In this document: positions 17,867-26,678 of the stretch, one piece after another
How positions within the stretch are numbered: position 1 is the first letter of the stretch
Layout of the letters: each line of letters starts with the position of its first letter
Assembly: GCA_947494445.1 (NCBI GenBank)
Contig: CANLVD010000010.1
Coordinates: 62,001 to 126,000 of the forward strand
Source of the DNA: an uncultured Paracoccaceae bacterium
GTDB lineage: Bacteria > Pseudomonadota > Alphaproteobacteria > Rhodobacterales > Rhodobacteraceae
Direction of reading: 5' to 3'
DNA length: 64,000 nt
Translations under genes and position numbers: made by a program
Notes under the pieces: model-generated
What the model was told of the DNA's origin: nothing
What the model saw: the letters and a program-made list of their open reading frames with translations, nothing else
Database searches by the model: none

Positions 17867-18676
17867 TTAGGTCTCGGGCAGATAGATCGCTGCCACCTGA
17901 TCGGCAATCGGATCGCTGCCCGGTGTGTTCTCAACCGACTGGATGCCTTCCTTTGACATCAAGTTCCACTTGCCTCCGCGATAGATCTCAAGCGGGGCGT
18001 AGCGGGCCTTGTAGGCCATCTTGCGCGAGCCGGGCACCCAGTAGCCCAGATAGACGTAAGGCAGCTCGGTCTGGCGGGCAATGTCGATGTGGTCGAGAAT
18101 GATGTAATTGCCAAGGCTGTCATCGGCCCGGTCCGGATCGAAAAAGGAATAGACCATCGACAGCCCGTCTTTGAGCACATCCGTGAGGCAAACCGCCACC
18201 AGTTCCCGCTCCCCATCTGAGGTATCGTAATACTCGATCACGCGCGAGCGTACGGGCGTCTCTTCGACCATTGCCGCAAATTCGTAAATATCCATATCGG
18301 CCATACCGCCATCGGCGTGGCGACTGTCGAGGTATTTGCGAAACAGGTTGAACTGATCTTCTGTGGCCCAGGGCGCGCGCGCCTCGCGGACCAGATTTGC
18401 ATTGCGCTTCAGGATCCGCTTCTGTGACCGGCTTTGTGCGAACTGATCAACCACGATCCGCGCTGACATGCAGGCGTTGCAATCGGCACAGGACGGCCGG
18501 TAGAGCACGTTCTGCGAGCGGCGAAAGCCCTGTTGTGACAGCACATCATTGAGGTCATTTGCCCCATCCCCCTGCAATGCCGTGAACAGCTTGCGTTCAA
18601 CCCTGCCGTCCAGATAGGGGCAGGGCTGGGGCGCGGTCACATAGAACTGCGGAGTTTGGGGAAGGCTGTGCCGCAT
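17867..18676 (-). CDS. bpt: Aspartate/glutamate leucyltransferase (N-end rule aminoacyltransferase)
   Basis: 269 residues of the bacterial Ate1-like family. It would transfer leucine from tRNA to N-terminal Asp or Glu of proteins, marking them for ClpS/ClpAP. The start [22 protein letters not shown] is the family N-terminus, and [12 protein letters not shown] (about 62-73) is the conserved cysteine cluster. The late [22 protein letters not shown] is the other signature. The ATG at 18676 was chosen over an earlier ATG on this basis. It follows the RDD-family gene on the same strand by 58 nt. Confidence 0.9.
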   Translation of the reverse strand: MRHSLPQTPQFYVTAPQPCPYLDGRVERKLFTALQGDGANDLNDVLSQQGFRRSQNVLYRPSCADCNACMSARIVVDQFAQSRSQKRILKRNANLVREARAPWATEDQFNLFRKYLDSRHADGGMADMDIYEFAAMVEETPVRSRVIEYYDTSDGERELVAVCLTDVLKDGLSMVYSFFDPDRADDSLGNYIILDHIDIARQTELPYVYLGYWVPGSRKMAYKARYAPLEIYRGGKWNLMSKEGIQSVENTPGSDPIADQVAAIYLPET

Positions 18677-18734
18677 CAATTCGTCCGAAATTTGTCTCGA
18701 ATTGATGCTAGCAGGCTCGACGCAATTGGCGCAA

Positions 18735-19199
18735 TCAGAAATCCACGGGACGATTAATGACCGTGGTGCCAAGGATAAGGTCAGGCAGTCCCTGGCTTTT
18801 CTCGGTGCCCAGCATGGCGATCACGGAAATCAGCCATCCGATGAGCGATCCCATCAGGAGAACGAACATCAGCGAGTGCCAGAATGCATGGCCACTGTCG
18901 AAACGTGCGCCCTGAGCGGTGCGAAACTCGATCCCGAAAAAGCGCATGCCGGGTGTGGCCGAGCGGCGCGAGATGGTGGCCCATCGGTAGCTCAGGCTGA
19001 CCAGAAACATCAGGACAGGGGCTGCCAGAAAGCCGATGCCGAACGTCACAAGCCCGAAAACCGTACTGACCACCAGCCAGAGGGCAAGGATGATCGCGGC
19101 GTCAATGACCCAGGCAAGTGCGCGCTTGGACAGAACGCCCCTGTAAAATTGTGGGTCGAGGGCAGGATCAGGGTGATGAAGGCTCATGACGTCAGACAT
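18735..19199 (-). CDS. RDD-family membrane protein
   Basis: 154 residues. The RDD signature is present as [13 protein letters not shown] in the first helix, with hydrophobic segments at about 27-50, 53-70 and 108-130. RDD proteins are small inner-membrane proteins of mostly unknown role; some affect ion or osmotic tolerance. It lies between the DUF2852 gene and bpt on the same strand, with a hairpin (19231-19251) separating it from the former. Confidence 0.85.
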   Translation of the reverse strand: MSDVMSLHHPDPALDPQFYRGVLSKRALAWVIDAAIILALWLVVSTVFGLVTFGIGFLAAPVLMFLVSLSYRWATISRRSATPGMRFFGIEFRTAQGARFDSGHAFWHSLMFVLLMGSLIGWLISVIAMLGTEKSQGLPDLILGTTVINRPVDF

Positions 19200-19230
19200 A
19201 ATGGGTCTCTGGTGTTTGAAAAAGGGGTGT

Positions 19231-19251
19231 GGCCCCCGAAAGCCGGGGGCC
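19231..19251 (-). terminator. GC-rich hairpin after the DUF2852 gene
   Basis: GGCCCCCG (19231-19238) pairs with CGGGGGCC (19244-19251) around a 5-nt loop. On the minus strand it lies 12 nt after the DUF2852 stop, and a T-rich run follows after CACACCCC. It could be a partial terminator before the RDD gene. Confidence 0.5.
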
Positions 19252-19262
19252 GCATGTGAAAA

Positions 19263-19646
19263 TCAGGCAGGAACTTCGGTGCCCTGCTCAGGCTGGCTGC
19301 GGCGTTCGGCCAGAAACTGATCGAACTCAGCCTTGTCCTTGGCCTGACGCAGGCGTTCCATGAAGCCGACAAATGCGGATTGCTCGTCTTCCAGACGCTT
19401 CAGGGTCTCGTCCCGGTAGGCATCAAAAGCGGCATTGCCGGTTGGCGAGAATTTCAGGGCGTGGCGGGAGTGGCGTTTGCGGCAAGACATAGCGAATTTA
19501 TTGCTCCAGATCATGTAGAAGAGAAGGGCGAGACCGATGGGCCAGACAAAGATGAAGCCCAGAACCATTGCGGCGATCCAGGCGCCTTTGCCGCGGGCAT
19601 CGAGCCAGCTTTCGGCGTTTATAAGCCAGGTTGAAACACGGTGCAT
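19263..19646 (-). CDS. DUF2852 family protein
   Basis: 127 residues. One clear membrane helix (about 22-46, AWIAAMVLGFIFVWPIGLALLFYMIW) is followed by a basic patch and a long charged helical region with EDEQSAFVGFMERLRQAKDKAEFDQFLAERR, the DUF2852 hallmark. This family is common in alphaproteobacteria, and its function is unknown. An inverted repeat, TGTTA-N7-TAACA (about 19671-19687), lies just upstream and may be an operator. Confidence 0.85.
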   Translation of the reverse strand: MHRVSTWLINAESWLDARGKGAWIAAMVLGFIFVWPIGLALLFYMIWSNKFAMSCRKRHSRHALKFSPTGNAAFDAYRDETLKRLEDEQSAFVGFMERLRQAKDKAEFDQFLAERRSQPEQGTEVPA

Positions 19647-19735
19647 CTGCGAGGGGTCCTTTCAATGTAAATGTTATTCACATTAACATATTTGGGAGGT
19701 CCAAAGCCCGGTTCAAGTGACCAACCAAAAAAATT

Positions 19736-20767
19736 TCAGGAGATTTTCGGGTCGGCTTCCGAAATCAGACCGGATTCACGGGCCCGCAGGGCAGGGCGCG
19801 CCATTGGCCAGGACATGTCAAAGACGGGTAGATCGGGAAAAAGCGTGGCCAGTTCTTCAGCAGTGCGTCTTTGGGAGACGGATTGCGGCAGGATGGACGG
19901 ATGGAAGCTTTCTGTAGCCGCGCCATTGCTGACAATGACTTCATGGGCATCAAACAGAATGTGAAAATAGGTCACTGGTGAAGTGGGCTTGGGCTGTGAC
20001 ACGCCGGTTTTGCTCAAAAGTGATCTTGCTGACACCAACGTCTCGGAAATGCCGAACATCACGCCCATGGCGGAACTGTCTATCAGAACGCGATGCTCGG
20101 GTGAGACGATCAGTTCCTGATCCGGTGTGGCGGGTCCCAAAGCACCGGCTGAGATGTGCACAGGCCAGAGCGCGGGCGCTGTCGCTAGTTCATCCAGACT
20201 GAGCGCGCGCGATCCGATCCAACGGATTGGCTGAGGCCCACGGTCCCGTGTCAGGATCATGTCCCCGACGGTCAAGTCCTGAACTCTTCGCCGTCCAACA
20301 GGGGTATTGATCAATGTGCCTGTGGCAAAACAGGGAATAAGGTTCGCGTATGGTTCGGTCGCCAGCGGGGTCAAGTTCGACGTGGTGATCTGATCGCCCG
20401 GCCCGATGGGAATGGTCGTTGCGAAAGCCACATATTCATTGACCGTCCCGCCATTGAGCGTGACATAGATGATGCGTCCGGTCTGCCCGGTGGTGGCATT
20501 GAAGATATCGCCTTCACCAGCATTGTAGATCTCGTCACCCGCATTGCCGACCACAACGCCATCAATGACAAGATCCTGCGTCAGTGTCTGGTTGAGGCCG
20601 GAATCCTGCGTTTGACCACCATTGCCGAAGAAATCATCGAAATTGGTTTCGTCATCGGTAAAGGTAGCACCATTGCCGGTGCCCGAGACATTGAACGTCC
20701 CGTTGAAAAGCTGATTGAGACTGGCCGCACCTACGTCGTCCAGTGACCAAAGCAACAGATTTGGCAC
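19736..20767 (-). CDS. Hint-domain (Hedgehog/intein) protein
   Basis: 343 residues. About 1-140 is an acidic, Gly/Asn/Asp-rich region typical of proteins secreted by type I systems. A Hint_2 domain then begins at CFATGTLINTPVGRRRVQDLTVGD, with the cysteine that would act as splicing nucleophile, and continues through SPEHRVLI with its conserved histidine. No C-terminal Asn-Cys intein junction is visible, so autocleavage rather than splicing is likely. Start is GTG at 20767, supported by a GGGAGAGG ribosome site. A perfect palindrome (20798-20809) lies 30 bp upstream. Its target and role are unknown. Confidence 0.8.
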   Translation of the reverse strand: MPNLLLWSLDDVGAASLNQLFNGTFNVSGTGNGATFTDDETNFDDFFGNGGQTQDSGLNQTLTQDLVIDGVVVGNAGDEIYNAGEGDIFNATTGQTGRIIYVTLNGGTVNEYVAFATTIPIGPGDQITTSNLTPLATEPYANLIPCFATGTLINTPVGRRRVQDLTVGDMILTRDRGPQPIRWIGSRALSLDELATAPALWPVHISAGALGPATPDQELIVSPEHRVLIDSSAMGVMFGISETLVSARSLLSKTGVSQPKPTSPVTYFHILFDAHEVIVSNGAATESFHPSILPQSVSQRRTAEELATLFPDLPVFDMSWPMARPALRARESGLISEADPKIS

Positions 20768-20797
20768 TCAGCCTCTCCCTTCCAAGTGTAACAAACC

Positions 20798-20809
20798 CTT
20801 CACGTGAAG
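20798..20809. promoter_or_regulatory. Perfect 12-bp palindrome upstream of the Hint gene
   Basis: CTTCACGTGAAG reads the same on both strands. It lies 30 bp before the Hint gene GTG. Further upstream, three copies of TTGGTTA occur (one inverted in TTAACCAA at about 20820-20827, two direct at about 20845-20862). This looks like an operator region; the TetR-family gene directly upstream is a possible but unproven owner. Confidence 0.45.
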
Positions 20810-20878
20810 AAATAAAGAGTTAACCAATGTGATTCCACTCTATTTTGGTTACGATTTGGTTATTCAACCGCAGTGTGA

Positions 20879-21511
20879 TTACTCATCTGCGCCGATCAAC
20901 CCAAGGCCCCTCAAGTAGATGCCAATACCGGATTCCAGCAGGTCCTCTGCTGAAAATGGGCTTTTTGAGCCGGGCTGGCCGCGTGCAAACAACTCTACCA
21001 CACCATGGGACAGCGCCCATATGTGATGCGACACCATGGAGGCTGGTGGGCGACGATCCGCCGGCATGTGCGCCGATAGATCTTCAGCCGCATTTGTCAA
21101 AACGAAAAAGGCGCGGTCTGCAGCGTCTTTGAGGGCAGGGGCAGCGGTAATCGAAACACCGCTTTCGAACATGGTGATGTAATGGCCGGGATTGTTGCGG
21201 GCAAACGCCAGATAGGCCCGCCCGGTTGCCTCGAAAGCCGCCAGAGCAGAGGGCTGACCCTTGTTATAAGCTGCCTCCATAAGATCGGCAAAAATCTCGA
21301 AGCCTTGCCGCGCAGCCTCTTCGATCAAGTCCTCGCGGCCCTTGAAATGGCGGTAGGGTGCAGCGGCTGACACACCGGCCTGACGCGCGGCCTCGGACAG
21401 GGTAAAACCCTGTGGACCCTTCTCGACAACAAGGGTCAGCGTCGCATCAACCAGCGCCTGACGCAGATTGCCGTGGTGGTACCCTTTGCGGGTCTCGGTT
21501 TTTTCAGCCAT
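20879..21511 (-). CDS. TetR/AcrR-family transcriptional regulator
   Basis: 210 residues. The N-terminal helix-turn-helix is clear: HHGNLRQALVDATLTLVVEKG, then FTLSEAARQAGVSAAAPYRHFKGREDL (about 36-62). The C-terminal part resembles the WHG-type ligand-binding domain. It lies 34 nt downstream of ppk2 on the same strand and upstream of the Hint gene. It probably acts as a small-molecule-responsive repressor; the effector is unknown. Confidence 0.9.
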   Translation of the reverse strand: MAEKTETRKGYHHGNLRQALVDATLTLVVEKGPQGFTLSEAARQAGVSAAAPYRHFKGREDLIEEAARQGFEIFADLMEAAYNKGQPSALAAFEATGRAYLAFARNNPGHYITMFESGVSITAAPALKDAADRAFFVLTNAAEDLSAHMPADRRPPASMVSHHIWALSHGVVELFARGQPGSKSPFSAEDLLESGIGIYLRGLGLIGADE

Positions 21512-21545
21512 TGGCTTGGCTGATTGGGGCGGGGTGGTGGCTCAC

Positions 21546-22424
21546 TTAGGTCAACCCCATGTCCTTGGGCGTCCCGCAAATCTTCTTGTCAGGCCCTTTG
21601 ACGGCCAGATCCTTGAAAGGGAGTGATCCAAGCACCCTTCGAATGGCAGCAAGCCGGGCGCGGCGTTTGTCGTCTGTCCGAATGACAGTCCAGGGGGCTT
21701 CCTGTGTGTCGGTCTTGTCGAACATCAGGTTGATGGCCTTCGTGTAGTCATCCCATTTGGCCAGCCCCTTGACGTCGATGCCGGACAGTTTCCACTGTTT
21801 GAGCGGATCGCTTTCACGCGACAGGAACCGGCGCAACTGTTCTGCCTGCCCGACGTTGAGCCAGATTTTGAACAGGTGAATGCCGTCTGTCGTCATCATG
21901 CGCTCGAACTCACCCACTTGCTCAAAGAAAGCATCACGCTCGGCCTCGGTGCAAAAGCCGAAAACCGGCTCGACCACGGCGCGGTTGTACCACGAGCGGT
22001 CGAAGAACACGATTTCGCCCTCGGTGGGCAGATGCTGGATGTAGCGCTGGAAATACCATTGTCCGCGCTCCCGGTCCGAGGGTTTTGACAGGGCAACCAC
22101 GCGCGCACCCCGAGGATTGAGGTTTTCGCGAAAACGCTTGATCGTGCCTCCCTTTCCGGCAGCATCGCGGCCTTCGAACACCACAACAACCCGTGCACCT
22201 GTTGCAATCGCCCAGCTCTGCATGCGCACAAGTTCTATCTGAAGCGCCTCGATCTGGTCCTCGTAATCCTCCCGGTCCATGGTCGCCTTGTAGGGATAGG
22301 TCGGGTTGAGGATGTCCTTCTTGCTGGCACTTTCGATGGCTTTGCGAATGTCCTTGGGCGCGTCGTTCTTGAAGAAATTTGTGATGGCGCCGTCAAAGGG
22401 CTTCTCAAAAGCAGGTTTTGTCAT
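21546..22424 (-). CDS. ppk2: Polyphosphate kinase 2
   Basis: 292 residues, a one-domain (class I) PPK2 that makes nucleoside triphosphates from diphosphates and polyphosphate. Walker A is GRDAAGKGG (about 85-93); the lid and Walker B region is [18 protein letters not shown] (about 140-157). The conserved [20 protein letters not shown] and [12 protein letters not shown] segments are present. Class I enzymes may prefer ADP or GDP; the sequence alone does not fix this. It is likely co-transcribed with the TetR gene after it. Confidence 0.93.
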   Translation of the reverse strand: MTKPAFEKPFDGAITNFFKNDAPKDIRKAIESASKKDILNPTYPYKATMDREDYEDQIEALQIELVRMQSWAIATGARVVVVFEGRDAAGKGGTIKRFRENLNPRGARVVALSKPSDRERGQWYFQRYIQHLPTEGEIVFFDRSWYNRAVVEPVFGFCTEAERDAFFEQVGEFERMMTTDGIHLFKIWLNVGQAEQLRRFLSRESDPLKQWKLSGIDVKGLAKWDDYTKAINLMFDKTDTQEAPWTVIRTDDKRRARLAAIRRVLGSLPFKDLAVKGPDKKICGTPKDMGLT

Positions 22425-22481
22425 GTGTCATCCTCTCCGGACCTTTCGGCCACGCTAGCGTCTGGGCCTGGCAATTCCAAG

Positions 22482-23447
22482 TCAGCGCGCGGCGTTCAGA
22501 CGTTTGACTGCGGCATGGATGGCATCAGTTCGGGCGTGATGCGGCATATGTCCGGTGCCTTCAAGCCGGGTGAAGCGTGCAGATGGCACTGCCTTGGCCA
22601 GTTTCTCCGAATGAATATCGATCGGAACCGAGATGTCTTTTGTACCGTGCAGAATTTCCATTGGCAGAGTTAACCTGCCGTAAAGTGGGATCAGATCCTG
22701 AAGATTTCTCTTCAGAGCACCGACAGCCAAAGCATTGTCGCGGAACATGCGTGGATTTGTGACGCGTTTTGCATCAGTCAGTTCGGCATAATTCGCAGGT
22801 GGCGGATCAGGCGCAAACACGGCCTCAACGGAGGCCTCAACCCGGTCAGGTGTGGCCAGCACAGGTGCCAGCCGTGACAGGATCGGACCGGTGAGCGGAT
22901 TTGCGGTCAGATCGTTCAAGGTGCTGACGGAGCCTTCCCACTCATGAGAGGGGGCAGCGATCACGGCAAGACCTGCCAGATGGTCCTGCGCCTCCACTGC
23001 CCAGGCCAAAGACACCGAGCCGCCATAGCTGTGGCCGGCCAGCACAGGGCGTTCAAAGCCAAGCGCATCGGCTGCCTTGCGCAAGTGTCGCGCCTGCTCC
23101 AGCAGTGAACTGTTGTTCTGGGGCAGCCGCGCCGAATGCCCCAGTCCGGGGCGGTCCATCACCAATACACGGTTGGTGGTGCGCAAAAGGTCAACAGGTC
23201 CAGCCATCCAGTCGAGCAGGCTGCCGCTGGCACCGTGCAGCACCACCAGATCAGGCCCCTGTCCCTCGATCCTGTAATGCACGGGCAATCCGTCGATTTC
23301 GATGAACTGTCCCGAAGGCTCTGCCATGGACATGTCTCCGCTTGAGGCGCAACCGGCCATCAGCCCGGCCGCCGAAAGGGTCAGAAAGCTGCGGCGATCA
23401 AGTGCCGATCCGGTCGATGTCGAAATGTGTTGTCTGGTAAATTTCAT
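22482..23447 (-). CDS. Alpha/beta hydrolase, Tat-exported lipoprotein
   Basis: 321 residues. The N-terminus has a twin-arginine motif followed by a lipobox ([17 protein letters not shown]), pointing to Tat export and lipid anchoring at about Cys33. The hydrolase fold has the oxyanion segment [10 protein letters not shown], nucleophile elbow GHSYGGS, and late acid/His region HGTKDISVP and GTGHMPHHA. The substrate is unknown. The ATG at 23447 overlaps the metA end by 50 nt; no closer start codon keeps the Tat motif, so the overlap seems real and implies coupling with metA. Confidence 0.82.
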   Translation of the reverse strand: MKFTRQHISTSTGSALDRRSFLTLSAAGLMAGCASSGDMSMAEPSGQFIEIDGLPVHYRIEGQGPDLVVLHGASGSLLDWMAGPVDLLRTTNRVLVMDRPGLGHSARLPQNNSSLLEQARHLRKAADALGFERPVLAGHSYGGSVSLAWAVEAQDHLAGLAVIAAPSHEWEGSVSTLNDLTANPLTGPILSRLAPVLATPDRVEASVEAVFAPDPPPANYAELTDAKRVTNPRMFRDNALAVGALKRNLQDLIPLYGRLTLPMEILHGTKDISVPIDIHSEKLAKAVPSARFTRLEGTGHMPHHARTDAIHAAVKRLNAAR

Positions 23448-24315
23448 TGATCCAGTTTCCGTAAAGCAAGTGTCCATGCGACCGCCACCGGTTCTCGGGC
23501 GGGTTGGCAGGATCGTCAGCAGGGTAATAGTTGCACGGCACGTTGATCGGGTCGCCTGCTTCCACATCGCGGTCATATTCCAGCTTCAGCGTGTCGCTGT
23601 CATATTCGAGATGGTTGAACATATAGAGCGTCCGATGCGCAGGATCATTCACCAGACAGGCTCCGACCTCGTTTGAGTGCATCAGAATCTCAAGGTCACC
23701 GGCCGCCTGCATGTCACTTTCCCGCATTTCGGTCCAGCGGCTGACGGGCACGACAAAATCGTCGGAAAACCCCCTCAGATAGGGCGAAGAGGGCGCAAGG
23801 TTGCGGTGCCGGAAACAGCCGAAGGCTTTTTCCTCCAGCATGTCCTTATGGACCCCGTGGAAGTGGTTCATCATCGCCATGCCACCCCAGCAGACGCCCA
23901 TCGTGTGGTGCACATTGGTTTGGGTCCAGTCGAAGATCTCCTGCAACTCGCGGTAATAGGTGACCTTGTCGAAATCCAGATGTTCGATCGGGGCACCGGT
24001 GATGATCAACCCGTCGAACTTGCGGTGTCTGGCCTCTTCAAAGGTCTGGTAGAAGCTCTCCATATGCCGGGACGAAGTGTTGCGCGTCTCATGGTTCGAC
24101 ATGCGGATCAGGGTCAGGTCGATCTGCAGGGGCGTTGCCCCGATGACGCGGGCAAACTGCGTCTCGGTCACAGCCTTGCGTGGCATTAGGTTCAGCAATG
24201 CAATCTGCAAGGGGCGGATGTCCTGCCGGCTGGCCATTTCCTCAGCCATCACCATCACGCCTTCATTGAGAAGGATGTCATGGGCGGGCAGGGATTGTGG
24301 CATTTTGATCGGCAT
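23398..24315 (-). CDS. metA: Homoserine O-acyltransferase (MetA family)
   Basis: 305 residues. It activates homoserine with succinyl- or acetyl-CoA in methionine synthesis. The family start ([15 protein letters not shown]...), [18 protein letters not shown], the nucleophile loop GVCWGGMAM, and FRHRNL with the catalytic region downstream are all visible. Many alphaproteobacterial MetA proteins use acetyl-CoA, so the acyl donor is open. A GTG 12 nt upstream (24327) is an alternative start. The ribosome site GAGAG lies inside an inverted repeat (24319-24347). Confidence 0.93.
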   Translation of the reverse strand: MPIKMPQSLPAHDILLNEGVMVMAEEMASRQDIRPLQIALLNLMPRKAVTETQFARVIGATPLQIDLTLIRMSNHETRNTSSRHMESFYQTFEEARHRKFDGLIITGAPIEHLDFDKVTYYRELQEIFDWTQTNVHHTMGVCWGGMAMMNHFHGVHKDMLEEKAFGCFRHRNLAPSSPYLRGFSDDFVVPVSRWTEMRESDMQAAGDLEILMHSNEVGACLVNDPAHRTLYMFNHLEYDSDTLKLEYDRDVEAGDPINVPCNYYPADDPANPPENRWRSHGHLLYGNWINEIYQTTHFDIDRIGT

Positions 24316-24318
24316 TGG

Positions 24319-24347
24319 AACTCTCACATCATTGAGGTGTGAGAGTT
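24319..24347 (-). promoter_or_regulatory. Inverted repeat covering the metA ribosome binding site
   Basis: AACTCTCACA (24319-24328) and TGTGAGAGTT (24338-24347) form 10-bp arms around 9 nt. On the minus strand the second arm contains the GAGAG ribosome site and ends 3 nt before the ATG. Upstream are TTGACT (24376-24371) and GATAAC (24350-24345) with a long 20-nt spacer. It is either an operator overlapping the start of transcription or an RNA hairpin hiding the ribosome site. Confidence 0.5.
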
Positions 24348-24430
24348 ATCGCCATGGCCCACCCGCTTCAAGTCAAGAGCGCGGTTTCGTGATCGCCCCC
24401 GGTCGATTGTTGCAGGCCGGGGGCGTAAAT

Positions 24431-25699
24431 TCAGAAGGTTAGCACCAGTTCATCCTGGAAATAGCTGGGCAAGTCAGCTTCCGTGTAAATCAGCGAAACA
24501 TCCACAACCGCGCCATCGGTATCATAAAGCGTCTCTCGCGCCAGCCAATCCTCCGAGCCATCGCCGTCAAACTCGCCCTTCAGCATCTTGGTGCCAGCAT
24601 CGAACAGATGCAGCAGCAGATCACCATTGTCGTATGCGGTACCTGACGCTTCATTCTGGCCATTCTCGTCCTTGATGGTGAACTGGAATTCCCAGGAATA
24701 GGCATTGTCTTCGCTGTAGGGATTATCGAGCGTGACCGACTGCTTCAGTTTGCCATTCTCGAAGGTTTCCTCACGCAACCGGCCATCGTCAAACTCGGTC
24801 AGTCGGAAGGCAATCGTGCCATCTGCCTCATATTCGGTTTGTCTGTTTGACCAAGAGGCAGCACTTTGATCGGGGTTTTGTGGATTGTCGGTCTCGTTCA
24901 TGAACACCCGCTGACCGGCGTTGTAATATTCCTCCCGAATGATGCCATTGTCAAAGAAGGTCACTTTGTCGACGCGCTGGCCGGTTTCATCGAAATTGGT
25001 CTCGATCCTGTCCCAGGATTTGACGCTTGCAGTGGACCCACCCTGAGGGTTGTCCATCTGGATCGACTGGGCAATGACGCCGTTCTGATATGCTTGCTGC
25101 ACGATCACGCCATTGTCGTTGAAGGTCACTTTCTCTGCGATGGCACCGTTGCTGTCATAACGGGTCTCGATCCGGTCCCAGGATTTTGCACCGCCGCCGG
25201 GGCCGTCCTGCGGGTTGTCATATTGCACGAGTTCAGCCTGGACGCCGCTTTCATACCTCAGGTCATGGATGATGCCGTTGTCATAGAAGGTTGTCTTGTA
25301 TTCGATCGTGCCATCAGCGCTGAAATCGGTCTCGATCCGATCCCAGGACTTCGCATTTCCGGAACCCTCGGGGTTGTCGAACTGCTCGACCCGCCGCCGC
25401 TGGCCATCCTCAAAATTTTCCAGCTTGTAGATGCCATTGTCCAGAATGGTGAACTTCTCGGCAATGGAGCCATCGACCTCATATCGGGTCTCGATGCGCT
25501 CCCAACTGGCAACCCCGCCATTGTCGAGCGCATCGATCTGCTCTTTGCGCACAACAAGCCCGTCGAGGTATTCCAGAAAAGTGATCTGGCCATTGTCGTA
25601 AAACGTGGTCTTGCTCAGCAGAATATCGCCGTCGAATTCCTGCTCGATGCGCTCCCAGTTGAATGCGTTGTCTGTATCAATCTGAACAATGGTGGTCAT
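24431..25699 (-). CDS. Tandem-repeat protein with about eight WDRIET/DNG units
   Basis: 422 residues, not recognised. It is built from seven or eight units of about 50-55 residues with the pattern SW(D/E)RIET-x4-G-x-I-x-x-K-x(T/V)-x3-DNG-x(I/V)...Y-x-x-G...DNPQ. The middle units are the most regular and the ends degenerate. The protein is acidic, has no signal peptide or membrane segment and few cysteines. The DNG turns recall MORN or YD-type beta-hairpin repeats, so a long beta-structure is likely. In this context a type I-secreted or surface role is possible but not shown. It starts at ATG 25699 with an AAGGACAGG ribosome site. Confidence 0.75.
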   Translation of the reverse strand: MTTIVQIDTDNAFNWERIEQEFDGDILLSKTTFYDNGQITFLEYLDGLVVRKEQIDALDNGGVASWERIETRYEVDGSIAEKFTILDNGIYKLENFEDGQRRRVEQFDNPEGSGNAKSWDRIETDFSADGTIEYKTTFYDNGIIHDLRYESGVQAELVQYDNPQDGPGGGAKSWDRIETRYDSNGAIAEKVTFNDNGVIVQQAYQNGVIAQSIQMDNPQGGSTASVKSWDRIETNFDETGQRVDKVTFFDNGIIREEYYNAGQRVFMNETDNPQNPDQSAASWSNRQTEYEADGTIAFRLTEFDDGRLREETFENGKLKQSVTLDNPYSEDNAYSWEFQFTIKDENGQNEASGTAYDNGDLLLHLFDAGTKMLKGEFDGDGSEDWLARETLYDTDGAVVDVSLIYTEADLPSYFQDELVLTF

Positions 25700-25778
25700 G
25701 GCCTGTCCTTGGAAAAAAGAATCTTTCGCTGAATCTTGCCAAAGAATATGTCGGGAATGTGTGCATCAGGGCAGAATT

Positions 25779-26636
25779 CTATCCAGGCAGATGGTCCGCC
25801 ACGCAAGCCACAAAGTCCTGTGCATCGCGCACTTTTGCAAGATCGGCAGCCTTGATTGTCAGTCCCCAGTTGCGCGCCATGGCAGAGTAAAGCGGCAGGC
25901 GCTTGATCAGCAACTGGCGATACCCCCAGCAGATGAAGGCATCGGGGTCCACATCCTCTTCTGTCTGGTCATGTTCGGCCAGATATTGCGCCCAGATCCC
26001 GCGCAGAAACGCCTCATTGTAATACATCGGCTTGGGCGCTTTCAGAAACCGCGCGACCAGCGTCTCGATATGGCTGTCATCGCCCTCGATCCAGATCGGC
26101 AGGGCGGCCTGACTGAGGGTGCTCAGCACCGGGTCGTCGGGATCATCGGGGCTGACCACTTCGCAAAGAGATCCCGAGGTGTCAGCGACAAAATGCGGAT
26201 AGCCGTAAATCTCGGCAGCTTTTCGGGCAAAGACCGCGGCATCACGGGTCGCGGCGATCTCAGCCTCCCGATGCTGACGCTGGCGCTGCACATAATCCTC
26301 AAACCCGATGCCGCCCAGATCAGGATTGCCGGGTTTGCCCAGATAGGTCGACAGCGGGCTGAGGTTGTTGAAGGTGATGTTTGACGCGATATAGATCGAA
26401 TCCGACATCAGCAGATCACGCAGAAACCGGTTCTGCATCGCCTCACGTTTGAAATTGTCGACGATGTGCTCGCCCATGTAGCGGGTGCCGATGCGAAAAT
26501 CGACCGAGTAGTGGAACCAGCTTCCGGTCTCGCGCAGCATGTTCGAGATATAGGTCTTTCCCAGTCCCGACATGCCGAACACCGCCACGCGCTTGTTGGG
26601 GGCCTCGCGCCAGTCACGAGCGGTGGTGTAAAGCAT
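25779..26636 (-). CDS. P-loop nucleotide-binding protein of unknown function
   Basis: 285 residues. A Walker A loop, GMSGLGKT, lies at about 20-27 near the N-terminus in RVAVFGMSGLGKTYISNML. DFRIGTRYMGEHIVDNFKREA follows, then YGYPHFVADTSGSLCEVV, perhaps the Walker B region. The C-terminal half has aromatic-rich segments (CWGYRQLLIKRLPLY). It looks like a kinase- or ATPase-type fold of a roseobacter-specific family; no reaction can be named. The ATG at 26636 has a GGGAG site 6 nt upstream; an in-frame TTG 12 nt earlier overlaps that site and is less likely. Confidence 0.7.
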   Translation of the reverse strand: MLYTTARDWREAPNKRVAVFGMSGLGKTYISNMLRETGSWFHYSVDFRIGTRYMGEHIVDNFKREAMQNRFLRDLLMSDSIYIASNITFNNLSPLSTYLGKPGNPDLGGIGFEDYVQRQRQHREAEIAATRDAAVFARKAAEIYGYPHFVADTSGSLCEVVSPDDPDDPVLSTLSQAALPIWIEGDDSHIETLVARFLKAPKPMYYNEAFLRGIWAQYLAEHDQTEEDVDPDAFICWGYRQLLIKRLPLYSAMARNWGLTIKAADLAKVRDAQDFVACVADHLPG

Positions 26637-26678
26637 GTGATCTCCCAAAGGCGCAGACGAACAGGCACTCCCGTGCTT

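Noticed and set aside
19263-20767. The Hint protein as an intein or homing element
   Set aside because: No host protein flanks it, no homing endonuclease domain, and no C-terminal splice junction.
24316-24430. SAM-II or SAM/SAH riboswitch upstream of metA
   Set aside because: The pseudoknot pattern and conserved loops are not present; only the inverted repeat is seen.
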